Source: Hydractinia symbiolongicarpus (lineage: Eukaryota > Cnidaria > Hydrozoa > Anthoathecata > Hydractiniidae). From it: a stretch of 64,000 nt of DNA. A model generated the notes under the pieces. It saw only the letters and a program-made list of their open reading frames with translations, had not been told where the DNA came from and did no database searches. The DNA is taken from positions 12,461,001 through 12,525,000 of the forward strand of contig NC_079875.1 of NCBI RefSeq assembly GCF_029227915.1, written 5' to 3'. Shown in pieces: positions 11,038 through 22,162 of the stretch (its first letter is position 1; each line of letters begins with the position of its first letter). The translations under genes and the position numbers were made by a program.

Positions 11038-11195
11038 ATCTGTTTGTGTGGCGTGCAAGCAAGTTAGAGCAATGCTATACGTATCTCTAGCTAGCAATAA
11101 TGCAACATTTTACAGTCGGAGGGGAGGAAGACTAATCGTTAGGATGAAACCCTTAAAGACAATAAAACTTCCATTTAGTTACTTGCATACTTACT
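11038..11195. repeat. Dispersed repeat inserted in unit 2
   Basis: Interrupts the match to unit 1 near 4525-4537. A diverged second copy lies at about 25970-26095: both share gcaag(c/t)a(a/g), gttagagcaatgctat, a cagtcgga run and an attag/cgttag block. It is non-coding and its ends are not clear. Confidence 0.6.
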
Positions 11196-11416
11196 ATACC
11201 TTTCCCGTGATTAGTTTCTGGTGCCAATAGTGAGAAAAACGCACTATTTAAAGACGCGGGAAGAGATCTTTTTAGAAAACCTGTAAAACTTCCCCCAAAC
11301 AAGTCAAAGGTTAAAAAAAGCAAATAAAAAAGATATCATTTTCGTTTGTGTTTAAATAAATCACGAAAATACAGCAAATTAATGTTAACAGACACCAAAA
11401 ATACAATCTGGTAAAT

Positions 11417-12125
11417 TTATGCGCTTTCAGTCTTCGATGATAATTTCTCACTTAGTCTTTGGAGTCGCAATCTGATACCTTTAAATACACGCAAAGCTGT
11501 TCGATCACTTGCTACTTGTCGTCTTAATCTGCTGGTTTGTCTCGTAGTTGCCACAAGCCTGCAGGCGAATCGTCTGATAATAATTCTAATGCGAGTTCTT
11601 AAGCTTCTGACCAAATTGGCTAGCCTTCTGAGAGCCCTGGTGACTACTCTAAGTCTGTCTTCTGTCCCTTCGGTTTCTGTACCTATAAAAAATCAGAACA
11701 GCTACAAACCATGAAAAATTAAAACGTTTAGCACAAAAGGTCAAATGTGTTGGCTACTATCAATTGAGATGTATATGTAAGATTAATGAGTACTTACTGG
11801 CCAAAAATAAATTAGTTGCTCTTATCACACGATTTGACGCTCCTAGAGCTTGATCAATGTCTTCAACAGTAGGGGCTTGTGGAACAACGGGGACATTGGT
11901 GCAATTAAGTGGAGCGGTCGTAGGAATGATAGATGCTGTAGTTTCTGCAGTTGTTAATACATCTTGTGAAAATGTCCCTATGTAACAAACGAAAAGAAAT
12001 GTAAAGGTGTGCTTCGAAAGAATAGCCAAAAATAAACAAAGATTGTTTAAGATATTAAAAATGCGAATACCTGCTATAAAGGAAAATACCACAATCAAAA
12101 CACGTGTAACGACCTTAGAAGCCAT
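11417..12125 (-). CDS. Secreted arginine-rich protein, family copy 3 (unrecognised)
   Basis: Exons 12071-12125, 11798-11977, 11417-11682 on the minus strand; phases 1 and 1; 166 aa, exactly the exon lengths of the 4771-5478 gene. Signal peptide MASKVVTRVLIVVFSFIAG; spacer AETTASIIPTTAP; core LNCTNVPVVP..IDQALGASNRVIRATNLFLA; tail beginning TETEGTEDRLRVV and continuing with RIRIIIRRFACRLVATTRQ unchanged from copy 1. Differences from copy 1 are scattered substitutions with no frame change, which suggests both are under purifying selection. The gene lies downstream of and opposite to the decayed channel copy and is divergent to the 13974 gene. Function unknown. Confidence 0.82.
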
Positions 12126-12396
12126 TTTTCTTTATCCAAGTAAGATATTGGTTGAGGTTAGTGGAGTTTTCGAGACAAATCAAGCAGTTGCTGAAACAAT
12201 GATAAATCAGTATAAAGGACATGTCATCGTAAGTCTAAAACATCTTTATCACAACGTCTTTGTGTTCAAAATATTGTATTGTCAAGCTACAACACAACGC
12301 AAATGCATAACCAACAAGTAATATTTACCTCTCTCACTTTGTAATTGTTTGATTGTATAATAACCGCTGTCGATGTTTACATTTCATCAAGACATC

Positions 12397-12403
12397 TTTT
12401 TAT
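12397..12403 (-). promoter_or_regulatory. TATA box (proximal copy) of the 11417-12125 gene
   Basis: The minus strand reads gtagtataaaaag within a block equivalent to that upstream of the 4771-5478 gene, about 275 bases from the ATG. Probable 5' UTR splice donor gagag|gtaaatat near 12330. Confidence 0.6.
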
Positions 12404-12605
12404 ACTACATCATCACCATGGCAACCGGAAAGGCTACGATCTAAGGTATGACCATGCAAATTATCTTTATGGCAACTAAAGTGGTAATATAATAGCGAGA
12501 AACCACCATTAGTAATAGGAGGCTATTAACAAGATGTTGGACAAATTCTTCACAGCCACTTCCGTACTTATTACCGTCACTAATTCATAAATTCTGTTAG
12601 GATAT

Positions 12606-12695
12606 TATACAATGACCGCTGTAGATGTTTACATTTCATCAAGACCTCTTTTATACTACATCATTACCATGGCAACCGGAAAGGCTACGATCAGG
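12606..12695 (-). promoter_or_regulatory. Second tandem copy of the promoter block
   Basis: A near-repeat of 12357-12445: gaccgctgt(a/c)gatgttt, acatttcatcaagac, tatactacatcat, catggcaaccggaaagg. It has its own TATA-like box (minus strand, 12649-12655). Unit 1 has a single copy, so the promoter block was duplicated only upstream of copy 3. Whether the distal copy is active cannot be told. Confidence 0.55.
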
Positions 12696-12699
12696 ATTT

Positions 12700-13500
12700 T
12701 TCACGAAAACTGGCCTTATGTGCTGACTCATGATTAAATTTGAAATTTATTATCCTAGGTGATCACAAAACGAACATTCATTTCTGGATAAAATAACTAC
12801 TTTAAGTGTAAAACGTTTTGGGAATTTTAGCCAATATTGCGGGAGCTTTTGTCGCCTTATTTGCAAGCAAAAAATAAATACCTGACAAGAATGATCGCCT
12901 TAAGTTTTTGTCGTATGCTTTGATAGTCAATCCTTGAATAATTTAAAAAAAAAAAACTTTTAGTCATTCGCGAAACTTACTACCTGCTAAATTATGCTAG
13001 AGCATTAATTCGCATTAGTTTATATTCTCGTTTGCAGACGTATCTGGCCGCGGATTTTTTGCACTTAAAGTGCATTGATACTTGTTTTACCACAGTTATC
13101 GCTGATTGTCACAGGTTGTAGAAGACGTAGTTCTGTAAAATTCTTCATCAAAAGAATTAAGCTGCGGATAATACTTTCCAATTTTAGAATACCTTTAGAC
13201 GATTTTGTAAAAGGAACTCCAGAATGGACAAAATCAATTGAATTTAAATGTGTCCTAATAATAGCAGACGAAAGTACTTTCAACGTTTTAAATTACCATT
13301 CAGGACCAACGTTGCCGTAATTTGTTGTATTGCTTATTCACGTTATAATTTTTCCGCTTGTCTTTTCGTTGTCATGAATAACCATGAAATTAACTTATTT
13401 TTGTCAGAAAATTATCATCTATACGCCTAATTTATTAAAAGGACAATAAGCCTTAACCGGTAATTAGTCTGGCAAATGAATAATGGTACAGTAGTGGAGG
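12700..13500. other. Spacer of duplication unit 2
   Basis: Aligns with 5980-6500 and with 8080-8390 of unit 1. 12975-13265 holds the block nearly identical to 6298-6486. Contains the palindrome gcacttaaagtgc near 13062. No gene is supported. Confidence 0.5.
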
Positions 13501-13582
13501 ATTTCCTATGTTGAACGTAGCACCACTTTATACAATTTTAGAACAATTATGGTTTTACTTAGATTAGTCACACATTTGACTG

Positions 13583-13941
13583 CTATGGAAACATATCCTA
13601 GATAAAGTGTTTAGTCATGTTTGTTTTACATATTCTTTCCAGTACTGCTTCAGTATAAAAGCTCGTCTTTATCAGTTGTATTCATTCACATACGAAGTGC
13701 TTTAACTTCAGCTTGTTTCATATAACATTGTTGAAGCACAAAGAAGAAAGGTAATGGCAAAATTTGGTTTTACAATTATCAGCTATACTATTAGATTGTA
13801 ACATTATTCGAAGCTAACATCAGTTTTTATCAAACTAAACTTAATATATTGTCTATAATCTTGCTTCCTTTTGAGCTATTATTCTGTCTCAGTAACTTGT
13901 TCCAATCAAATATAAACATTATTACCCTTTTTCTTTCATAG
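13583..13941 (+). promoter_or_regulatory. Promoter and 5' UTR intron of the 13974-15074 gene
   Basis: TATAAAA at 13654-13660 in the same conserved context as 8494-8580. The non-coding first exon probably ends at 13750 (agaaag|gtaatg) and the intron at 13941 (catag), matching the positions in the sister gene. Confidence 0.6.
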
Positions 13942-13973
13942 TTTCATTTGATACATTTGTCTGCACAAACAAG

Positions 13974-15074
13974 ATGGCGTGTAAAGTTGTGGCGTGTACT
14001 TTGGTGGTTTTCTTTTCTTTTATAGCAGGTAAATTATTTGAAAACTGACATTGTTAGAGAATAATTAACTTTTCAATCAATATAAGCAATAAATCAATAA
14101 AAACCTTGATTTATATACATTTGGCATGCTTCTTCAACAGGAACGATTGCACAAGATGTATCAACAACTATGGAACCTACGAAAATGCCCATGGATTCTA
14201 AACTCAACTGCACAAACATTCCTAATGTTCCACGAAGGCCCACCACAGATGGCATTGATCAAGCTGTAGTAGCCTCTAACAGAGTGATCAGAGCTACTAT
14301 TTTGTTTTTGTCTAGTAAGTACACATTGTCTCTTTTTAAACATTTTGCAAAATGAATGAATTATAAGTGAAGTTGTTTATCTTTATTATAATGATTGCTA
14401 CATGTCTTTGAACGTATAAACATACAATTTTGTAATTGTAAGAAGCGTTATAATCGCACCTATATCCATAGTATTACCACCCTCCAAAAAACTTTATTAT
14501 CTCATGCTGATAGTTGGGCAAGGATTCACGAAATAACGATGCGGACAAACTTTTGTAGAATACTCCATCGACTATTAGTTTTTCAGAAAAAATAAGGAAG
14601 CTTGATCAAATCATTTTTTAGTTGGGAGAGAGTTTCTTGATATGAAATTATAGAACCAATTATTTTGCTGCCCCATTTTTTATTTACTTATGTCATTGTT
14701 CTTTCCTCTTTATATAGAAAGGCCTTTTAATTCTAAGTCATTTATAATTAAGAAATTACTTTGTTAATCAGTAGAAGTCTTTAATGTTTCATCAGGTCAT
14801 CAAAATTTTTTTTTTAGGCAACACAACAGAAGGAGTGCGGTTGAGAGTTAGAGCAATAAACAGAGCTCTGGCTCTTCTTACTGATTTACTACAAAGTTTA
14901 ATCAGGCGTATTAGAATTGTGAACAGGCGACTTAATTGTGGACTGGTACAAACTCTGGCGCAAGCAACTCGCTTAGAGGCTATTAATGACAGAGACAGAA
15001 GATCTGTCCGCTCTCTCAAAGATCTAAGAACAAGACTTCGAGAATTAAAAGAAAGGTTACGGAAGCTGAACTAA
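13974..15074 (+). CDS. Secreted arginine-rich protein, family copy 4 (unrecognised)
   Basis: Exons 13974-14028, 14141-14314, 14818-15074; phases 1 and 1; 161 aa. Signal peptide begins MACKVVACTLVVFFSFIA; the mature part begins TIAQDVSTTMEPTKMPMDS, two codons shorter than copy 2. Core LNCTNIPNVPRRPT..IDQAVVASNRVIRATILFLS; then SNTTEGVRLRV with a sequon; then an Arg-rich tail (about 19 Arg in 84 residues) with LTDLLQSLIRRIRIVNRR, ending RLRKLN. The tail has regularly spaced Leu and Arg, suggesting an amphipathic helix. The differences from copy 2 are mostly conservative (K/R, A/V). Function unknown; see copy 1 for alternatives. Confidence 0.82.
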
Positions 15075-15340
15075 ATGGTTTTCGGTTATTTGTGACAAAT
15101 GTGGATATCTTGAGAGAGTTTTGGGGAAATATATATATATATGTTCGAAAAGGAACTTTTGTTTTTTGTTTCCCCTATTTTTCTTGTTGATTTTTCACCT
15201 AAAAACAGGTAAATGATGACCAAATCTAGGATAACGAAAGTCACTACTTCTGAAAAATTGATGTGCCAAAAAAAGTGACGAAATTTTTGATCCACGTGTT
15301 ATTTATTAGAATACTCACTGAGAACTATTATCTAGAGTTG

Positions 15341-15640
15341 TTTTAACCCTATTCAGTCTAGTCCCATACCTCTCAGAGTCTTTAATGTTGGTCATTACTC
15401 GAAACTTCCCTTAAGTTTCTATGACATTCTTACAATCGGGAAAACTTAATAATATTTCTTAGGGTATCTTCAGAACTTGAAACTCACAACACAACTTCAT
15501 CAAGGGAAAGCACTGCGTTAATCTTAGATACGTCATTAATCCGAATTGTCGATTCGTTTGGAATTTATCTAAAAATTTACTAAAATCATATTTTCGAGCG
15601 ATTTTTGGCCTTTACCATGCGAATTACTTAAAAAACGGAG
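15341..15640. repeat. Dispersed repeat, copy 1 of 3
   Basis: Contains catacctctcagag, cattactcgaaac, atcgggaaaac and atcaaggga in the same order as 37918-38460 and 57968-58445. Non-coding, diverged; ends not sharply defined. Confidence 0.65.
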
Positions 15641-16075
15641 ACAATATCGTGGCCCAGAGCGGCCACGCTAAAAAAAAAACTAATTTAAAACGTCTTGAAC
15701 TAAAAATGAAAAAAAATAGGTATTAAATTTATGTTGTAATATTTTTCATTTAAAAATACGAATTTAAGTTAAAATAAAAGCATAAATAACATCTCAATTG
15801 GTTCTAATATAAAAGAATAAAAAGTGATACGTCAAAGTGGGAACAAAATGGGTGAAAAAGTGCGATATGATTTCAAAGTATTACATCACGCGCTTTGTTG
15901 TATATCACACGTTCGAATGAGTAATTTTCGATAATCAATCCACCTGATTCAGTTTATGGTTGTAGCTCTCAATTTTGCATTAATAGACTTTGCCTTATAT
16001 TTCTTCTTATTTAAAGTTTTCATTTTGTGTGTGTTTGTGGTTTGGGGATTTATAAAGGTGCCCGTGTATCTATAT

Positions 16076-16180
16076 TAAATGCCCGTATACGTCTGTCTGT
16101 CCGTCCGTCTGCCTGTCACGCAAAATGGTAGCTTAGCTTCGACGGGCGGACCCGTGGATTTTCCACGGGCTAATGACTAG
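16076..16180 (+). repeat. Short MITE-like repeat with hairpin
   Basis: Contains gtctgtctgtccgtccgtct, then cacgcaaaatggtagcttag, gacgggcgga and the hairpin cccgtggattttccacggg, an 8-bp stem with a 3-base loop, at the right end. The same sequence lies in reverse at 26349-26455, and a decayed one at 28972-29085. Confidence 0.75.
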
Positions 16181-18378
16181 TATGTTGAAATACTTTATCA
16201 CTCATTTGCTTCATAAAGTAAAACTATTGACTGTACTTTTGTTTAACTTTCCATTTCTCAACGTTTTTCGTTTTTTAATAAGCGCCTGGTGTATGTAATT
16301 CCCGCCGCGTAGAGCTAAAGTTTTTTTCATCAAATTTTAAATTCTTAAAACACGTATATGTTTTGTTGTACACTGCTATAACGTAATTACTAGCGTAAGA
16401 ATAAACATCTATTTGTGTAATTCTATAGGGAATGACGTCTCTTTTGTTGAACACTTTATAATTATCATGCCAAAATATATTTCCCTTGAGAGCCTGATCT
16501 TTTTCTTTTAGAATAATTTGAGAATCCCAAGATATTTACACATCAATGATTTTGTTAAAAAATTTTAGATTTTAACTTAATTAATTTTTTCATAACAAGT
16601 TTCATAAAAACAATTTTGCGATACAGCCTTGATAAATTTATCGCTTTGAATACGGTAGGCTTTGACTTTACAAATACAATCTGAGATGGAGTTGAGTCTT
16701 ATTTAAGGGATAGTGAAAACACTTCTATGCAAATCTGCTTTAACTAGACTACTTCTTTTTGTGTATTATAGATACAACTTGTTAACAACGAATCTGCTTT
16801 TAAATGAAGTCTTTGAACTATTCCGACTGTTCCAAACATGTTTTGCATGAGCTTGCAACTCCTGAGCTGTCGCCTAGGTACACAGAGATACATTTCGCTC
16901 CCTCCATCCAATACTTAACCAGACAACGCAGTATTTTTGTAAAATAAATGGGGCAGATGTTAAGCCAAAAGTTAGAACAGTAAAAACGAAATGTTTCGTT
17001 ATCCCATTGAAATTCCCAGAAAATTCGTTTGATGTTCTTTGAATTTCGCAATATAGTGATAACCTTGCTATAGATCAAACTGCAGGTATTAAATATTAAG
17101 TATTCTTTCGTGTCTCTATAGTCCTTAACTTTTACTTTGTCTTATATGTTTATTTACATGTCTCAAATCCAAGACTTAAGACTTTCTTACCATTATCTTG
17201 AGTAGAAACAAAAAATGGGTTTAGCTATAACTTGAGGAGTGAATTCAGTTTCCCGAATCCTTCCGCACTCAAGCAGATCCTTCATTGAATCATTAACGAA
17301 TTCTTTCTCCATAAGTAAAAATCGGTGGGAATGTTGTACAGGCGTATTGAGTTGCATCTGTATTTTGCCTCGATTACTACGATTACTACGAAAATAAGTT
17401 ACAATATATTTTTTAATGAGAGATTATATGACGTAATTTTTGATCTCTCTGACGCGCTCACAATATTATTGTGTACCTGAGATGAGTTTGTATAAAGATT
17501 TTCGTCAACTGTGACAAGTGCTATGACTTGAGCATACGTAGTTCGGGATATACAGGATATAGGCCTGGATATATAGCATTTTAAGTCTTTTTTTCACTTC
17601 TACAAAATTTTCTTCTGAACATGCGTACTTAGAAAGGTATCCATCACGTGAGTAGAAAATTTTTCTTTCAGCCCCGTTACTGGAAAAGTAGAATTGAGTT
17701 CAACGTTTTCTTTGCGTTCTATACAGGTACAGGTGGAAAATTATTTCGCCAATCAGATTAATTTGCTTTTAACATTCAGAAGTGGAAATTATCGGCGGAA
17801 GTCAAAAATTAATTTTATTCTGTTCAGTTTTAAATTTTAGGGTTTTGTGTACTTATATACATATTTTCTTTTGTAGCTACTAAAAAACTGACATTTAAAC
17901 AAAAAATAAAACATTAGCACCAAAAAATCCAACACATATAGCTTGTCTTGGTATCTGTGGGGTCAAGAATATGTTCTGAAGTCCAAATTTAAGTTCGTTA
18001 CCATACAAAGACACCTGTGTAACAATTTTTGTAATGAACATTATATGAACCGAGCATAAAATGATTTTATCATGCACGTACGGCGGGTGCGTCTGACGAA
18101 ATATTTTATTCGTGCAGTCGCTAGCGGAGAGTCGAAGATCTCAGCAGATATCCGATATCGAGTCGTTATTCTGTTATAGATGGAAAAATTGCTGATTTGT
18201 GTTAACCGAAATGAATTGTTTTGTCATCTCATTCCCTTCCAATAGTGCATGATTAAACAGATATACAGCGGGGTAAAATCGAATATCGCAGTTATTTAGT
18301 TTCGCTTTGTTGATATTTGATAAGCTCGACTGAATAAATACGGATATCCAATTTTACCTTCTTGAATGTCTATTTAAG

Positions 18379-18929
18379 TCCGGGGCAAATCAATCAACAT
18401 TTTCGGTCAACATTCTCGTCAACATTTTGAGCAACATTTTTCTGAAACATGGATTCAAAGAAAAGAAGAGGAAGGAGTTCAATCAGTTTCCCATTAATTC
18501 ATCGTTCCATTTAAATTTTTATTTACCAGCAGTGGTAGTTGCAGGATCAGCTGAAGCAGTGACTTCCGCTATTTTCAAAATAAATATATCTGTATGTTTT
18601 GATCCTATTTTCATGGAAGTTGTGATGCACACGAACAAAAACATTCGAATTTGTGCTAGAACATTCGAATTAGCAATTAAATGATCCGAAAATACTGAAA
18701 AATGTTGTTGCCAGAAATATTGACGGCTATAGGAAGTCGTAGCAACATACAAAACTCATCAACAATGTTGATCAACATTTATAAAAAAGTTAATAAATGT
18801 TTATCAACATTTTCAGAGGTTTTTATTCTTCCTCAATATGTTGATGCCCGTACCAAATCGAGTCAACATTTTCATCAACAACTGTTGAGGGATAACGTTG
18901 CTCAAAAATTTGCCTCCATTTGCCCCGGC
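18379..18929. repeat. Foldback-type non-autonomous element
   Basis: About 550 bp bounded by inverted ends, ccggggcaaat at 18380-18390 and atttgccccgg at 18918-18928. Both arms carry several caacatttt / gttgatcaacat motifs in opposite senses (for example tttgagcaac near 18424 and gttgctcaaa near 18897). No coding capacity. Confidence 0.65.
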
Positions 18930-21900
18930 CTTCAGTACTTGATACAATCAGTACAATATTGGTCAATTTCAGTCATGTATTATGACGTTTTTTGACAGCA
19001 AATGAAATTGTTGCACGACAATATGTGTGATCGTGTTATTTAGTTCATGATAAATTTTCTTATCTTTAATGATGACGTTACATGCATGTCGCAAATGTGT
19101 TTTTAGCTATCTATAAAATGACAGGTGATCAATCTCGGCGGTGGAGTCTTTAATGACTATGTGCAAACAAAAGAATAACTGAATTGTGAATATTTATGTT
19201 CTTTCTTAAAACATCTGGGTTTTTTTAGAAGATTTCGAAATAAAATTCCCAGTCAAAGACATTGTGTTTCAAGAAAACAATGACTTTTTTCAACCAATCA
19301 GGAACATAAATATAAGCCATTTCAGCCGATCAGAGAAAATTTTAGGCTTTTTGCACTGTAGAATTGAAAAATATGTAAAAATGGCACTCGTTTCTTGACA
19401 GAAAATAAAAACATAGCATGTATTTCGTGTAGATTAGCCAATCAAATTGCGAAACCAACTCAACCATGTGATAATCAGTAGTAGCTAGATATTTTCTACA
19501 GCGCTATTACATGCATCCTTGCCACCTGTTTACACGAAGTACCGAAATTTGCATATTCTTATAATTTTCGATTACAAACCCCCGGTTTTTAACTTAGTTC
19601 ACAAACAGACAGCGATTATTGTAGTATAGTTAAAATACAACAAAAATTTCTCATGTACTAATCTCCCTAGTGTTGATGATACCGAGTATTGTAATAAAAA
19701 CGATTTTTATATCTTCATTGGGCTGTCAATTCTGATCCTAACAACGTCATCAAAAAAGATTTCTACAAGTGTACCCTGTAGCAGGTTATATTAGATTGTT
19801 GTTTGTCTTCATACGCCAGGATGACGAAGGAGACATTATTTGCCACAAAACATGTTAAACATGTATGTTACTACAGTGGATGACGTCACTATACATTTCC
19901 GAATTTAATTTTTTGACTATCATGAAAGTGATTTAAAATGATGAAAAATCATCAAATTACAATTCCAAAAACGGTGTGCTTCAGAATATCTTACAGGCAA
20001 TATGGGGAGGGGCTCTGTTTTAGACCGTTCCTTGTCCCCCACCCTCACCTAGTTCAAATATGCTAGTATTGTTGGGTGTCTCACTAGTTCGTACTATTTA
20101 CAAATTGAAGTAAAAGGTTGTTTTGCAAAAATAAAATTGTAGGAAATGCTGAGACTTGTTCATTGAAATGAAAGACTTGAGTATCATGTGCAAAGATTTG
20201 AACTTGTCGAAATTCAGTTTTCAATGCTACTTAAAATATACTAAATGTTGATGACGTCAGCACGACCATTTTTGCTGAATTTCGCGACTTTCGTGCGCGG
20301 CGTGGATTATTTTGTTGTGAAATGCGCTAAAGAATGCTACTAGCGAATTCCACACTCTCTACCTGACCTAGGTGTGCGTAAAAGCAGCGAGGTTTTAGCT
20401 TGCCGGCTGCAGCGTAGTGACTATTTAACGCTGTTCTTCGTGTTTTATAACTGACAAAACAACTGCCTTTTAATTTTGACTATAATTGCAGTAAGCGAAC
20501 AAAATTTGCACACAAACTGATCTAAGGTTAATGGTTAATCACGTGTTTTAATGATGTGTTCATATAGCTGGATCATTGAAAAGCTATTTTTAGAGCCTTT
20601 AAATCCAACAATTTGCCAGGTTTTATAATACCTGTAAAGCAAGGAGAGGAAGGGAATTTAGCGCAATTTTACTTCCTGGAGTGATATTAGGTGAACGAAA
20701 TGAGAAATGGTTGTATTTTTTTCAATTTAAGGCAGAGATGTTGTTTGTTAACAAAATTTAAAAAAAAAATTGATTAAAAAATTAGTTTCTGTCGGAAAAA
20801 CAATTTGCGTAGAAATTTTTGTTGATCAAGCGCAAATAAATGTTAGTTAGCCTTGCACGAAGAATGATAGTTTGTGAAACGTTTGTTTCCATTAGAATAC
20901 ATTATTTCAAAACGGCAGAAAACTTTATTTTTGGCTTCCATGTTGTCATGACAATAATGTTTCTTGACAAGCATGCACGAAAGTGTCTCTAAGTGATTAC
21001 TAAAGTTAAACTATTTGTGGATGAAAAAAAATGCCACGGAAATTCATTTATCGTACACGATTCGAACATTACCACAAATTTGTGATTTTGCAGCCATTTT
21101 AAACAGAAGACGGGTATAATTCAAAAAAGATAAATGATGGCATAAGCTGTCCCATAATACAAAACATCACCATCTTTAACAATAACATATACATATACAT
21201 AATTAGTGCATATAAAATCAGGACCGTAACCAAAAGTTTCTACTTATTCGAGAGAGCACAATTCGTTAGAAAGTGGAGAAAAATTCAGCGTTGAAAACAC
21301 AATGAGTCTGAAACTTATATATGGCTAATTAAATGGTGGCTCATCAGTCTTCGTATTGGTTACGACACACTGAAAACAGAAATATTGTTTAAGAATAAAA
21401 TTAGTGCGGTATTTTTCAAGTAATGATAACTTAATATATTGGCTAGATGTTTGCCACTGGAAAATCTACGGGAATTCACACATTCACAGCAAAGTCGATA
21501 AAAATATACCGCATTGTTATTCACAGCTTGAAGATTTTGTGCGCAAATAAGCATGCCCCTAGTTTCGCTGACAAACAGGTGGCGACTTTTATTATAGAGA
21601 TAAATGCAGGCAGATAAAGCTCAAATTTAATTCACTTTCGACCGAAAATTTTTTACTAAAGAAGGGAAGCTCACATAGATACTTATCAGAAAAAGTCATA
21701 TAGTCTTTTCATGACAGTATTTTTCGGACTGACCTTTCTCTGATGGGTGAGACAACCAACTGAATATCTCCGTTCTTAAAACCTGCCAGTCGTAAAGTGC
21801 AATATGAAAACTAGTTTGTGCAAAAAAAATTTTTTACTTAAAAATGCTATAATACTAAGTGATACTAATGTTATAATACTTAATGATAATAAAAGCCTAA

Positions 21901-22046
21901 TAGGAAAAATACACAGGAAGAAAAAAATATGTCTTGTTGTTTACGCCCCATTAACTATAGGTGGTGAGTTGTACTGAATGTTCAGAATAATAAAAAAAGT
22001 ATTAACTATAAAAAGCATCTAACGTAACGTTCGAAAACCATCCGAA

Positions 22047-22052
22047 TTTATT
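22047..22052 (-). terminator. Probable poly(A) signal of the TSP1/MAM gene
   Basis: AATAAA on the minus strand, about 110 bases beyond the stop codon at 22163-22165. Confidence 0.45.
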
Positions 22053-22162
22053 AGCCTGGATACGAAGAAAAAAACGTTTAAATGTTTCTTTATAAAATGA
22101 AAGAAGAACATTGGCGAATATAGGCCAATGTATCCTACAAAAAAAGCAAATTACCTAAGAGT

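Larger units (their letters stand above)
10850..15235. repeat. Segmental duplication, unit 2
   Basis: Counterpart of 4376-9890 with the same order and orientation: 3' UTR remnant, minus-strand Arg-rich gene, promoters, spacer, plus-strand Arg-rich gene. Together with the FN3 pseudo-exon just before it, the copied unit probably started within the channel gene. It carries an extra segment at about 11038-11195 that unit 1 lacks. Confidence 0.85.
15641..22160. other. Gene-poor stretch with repeats
   Basis: About 6.5 kb between the Arg-rich gene cluster and the 3' end of the TSP1/MAM gene. Holds the short elements noted at 16076 and 18379; the rest is AT-rich and I see no exon. Open frames at 16818-17078, 17895-18077 and 21360-21554 lack recognisable domains and splice context. 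Confidence 0.45.
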
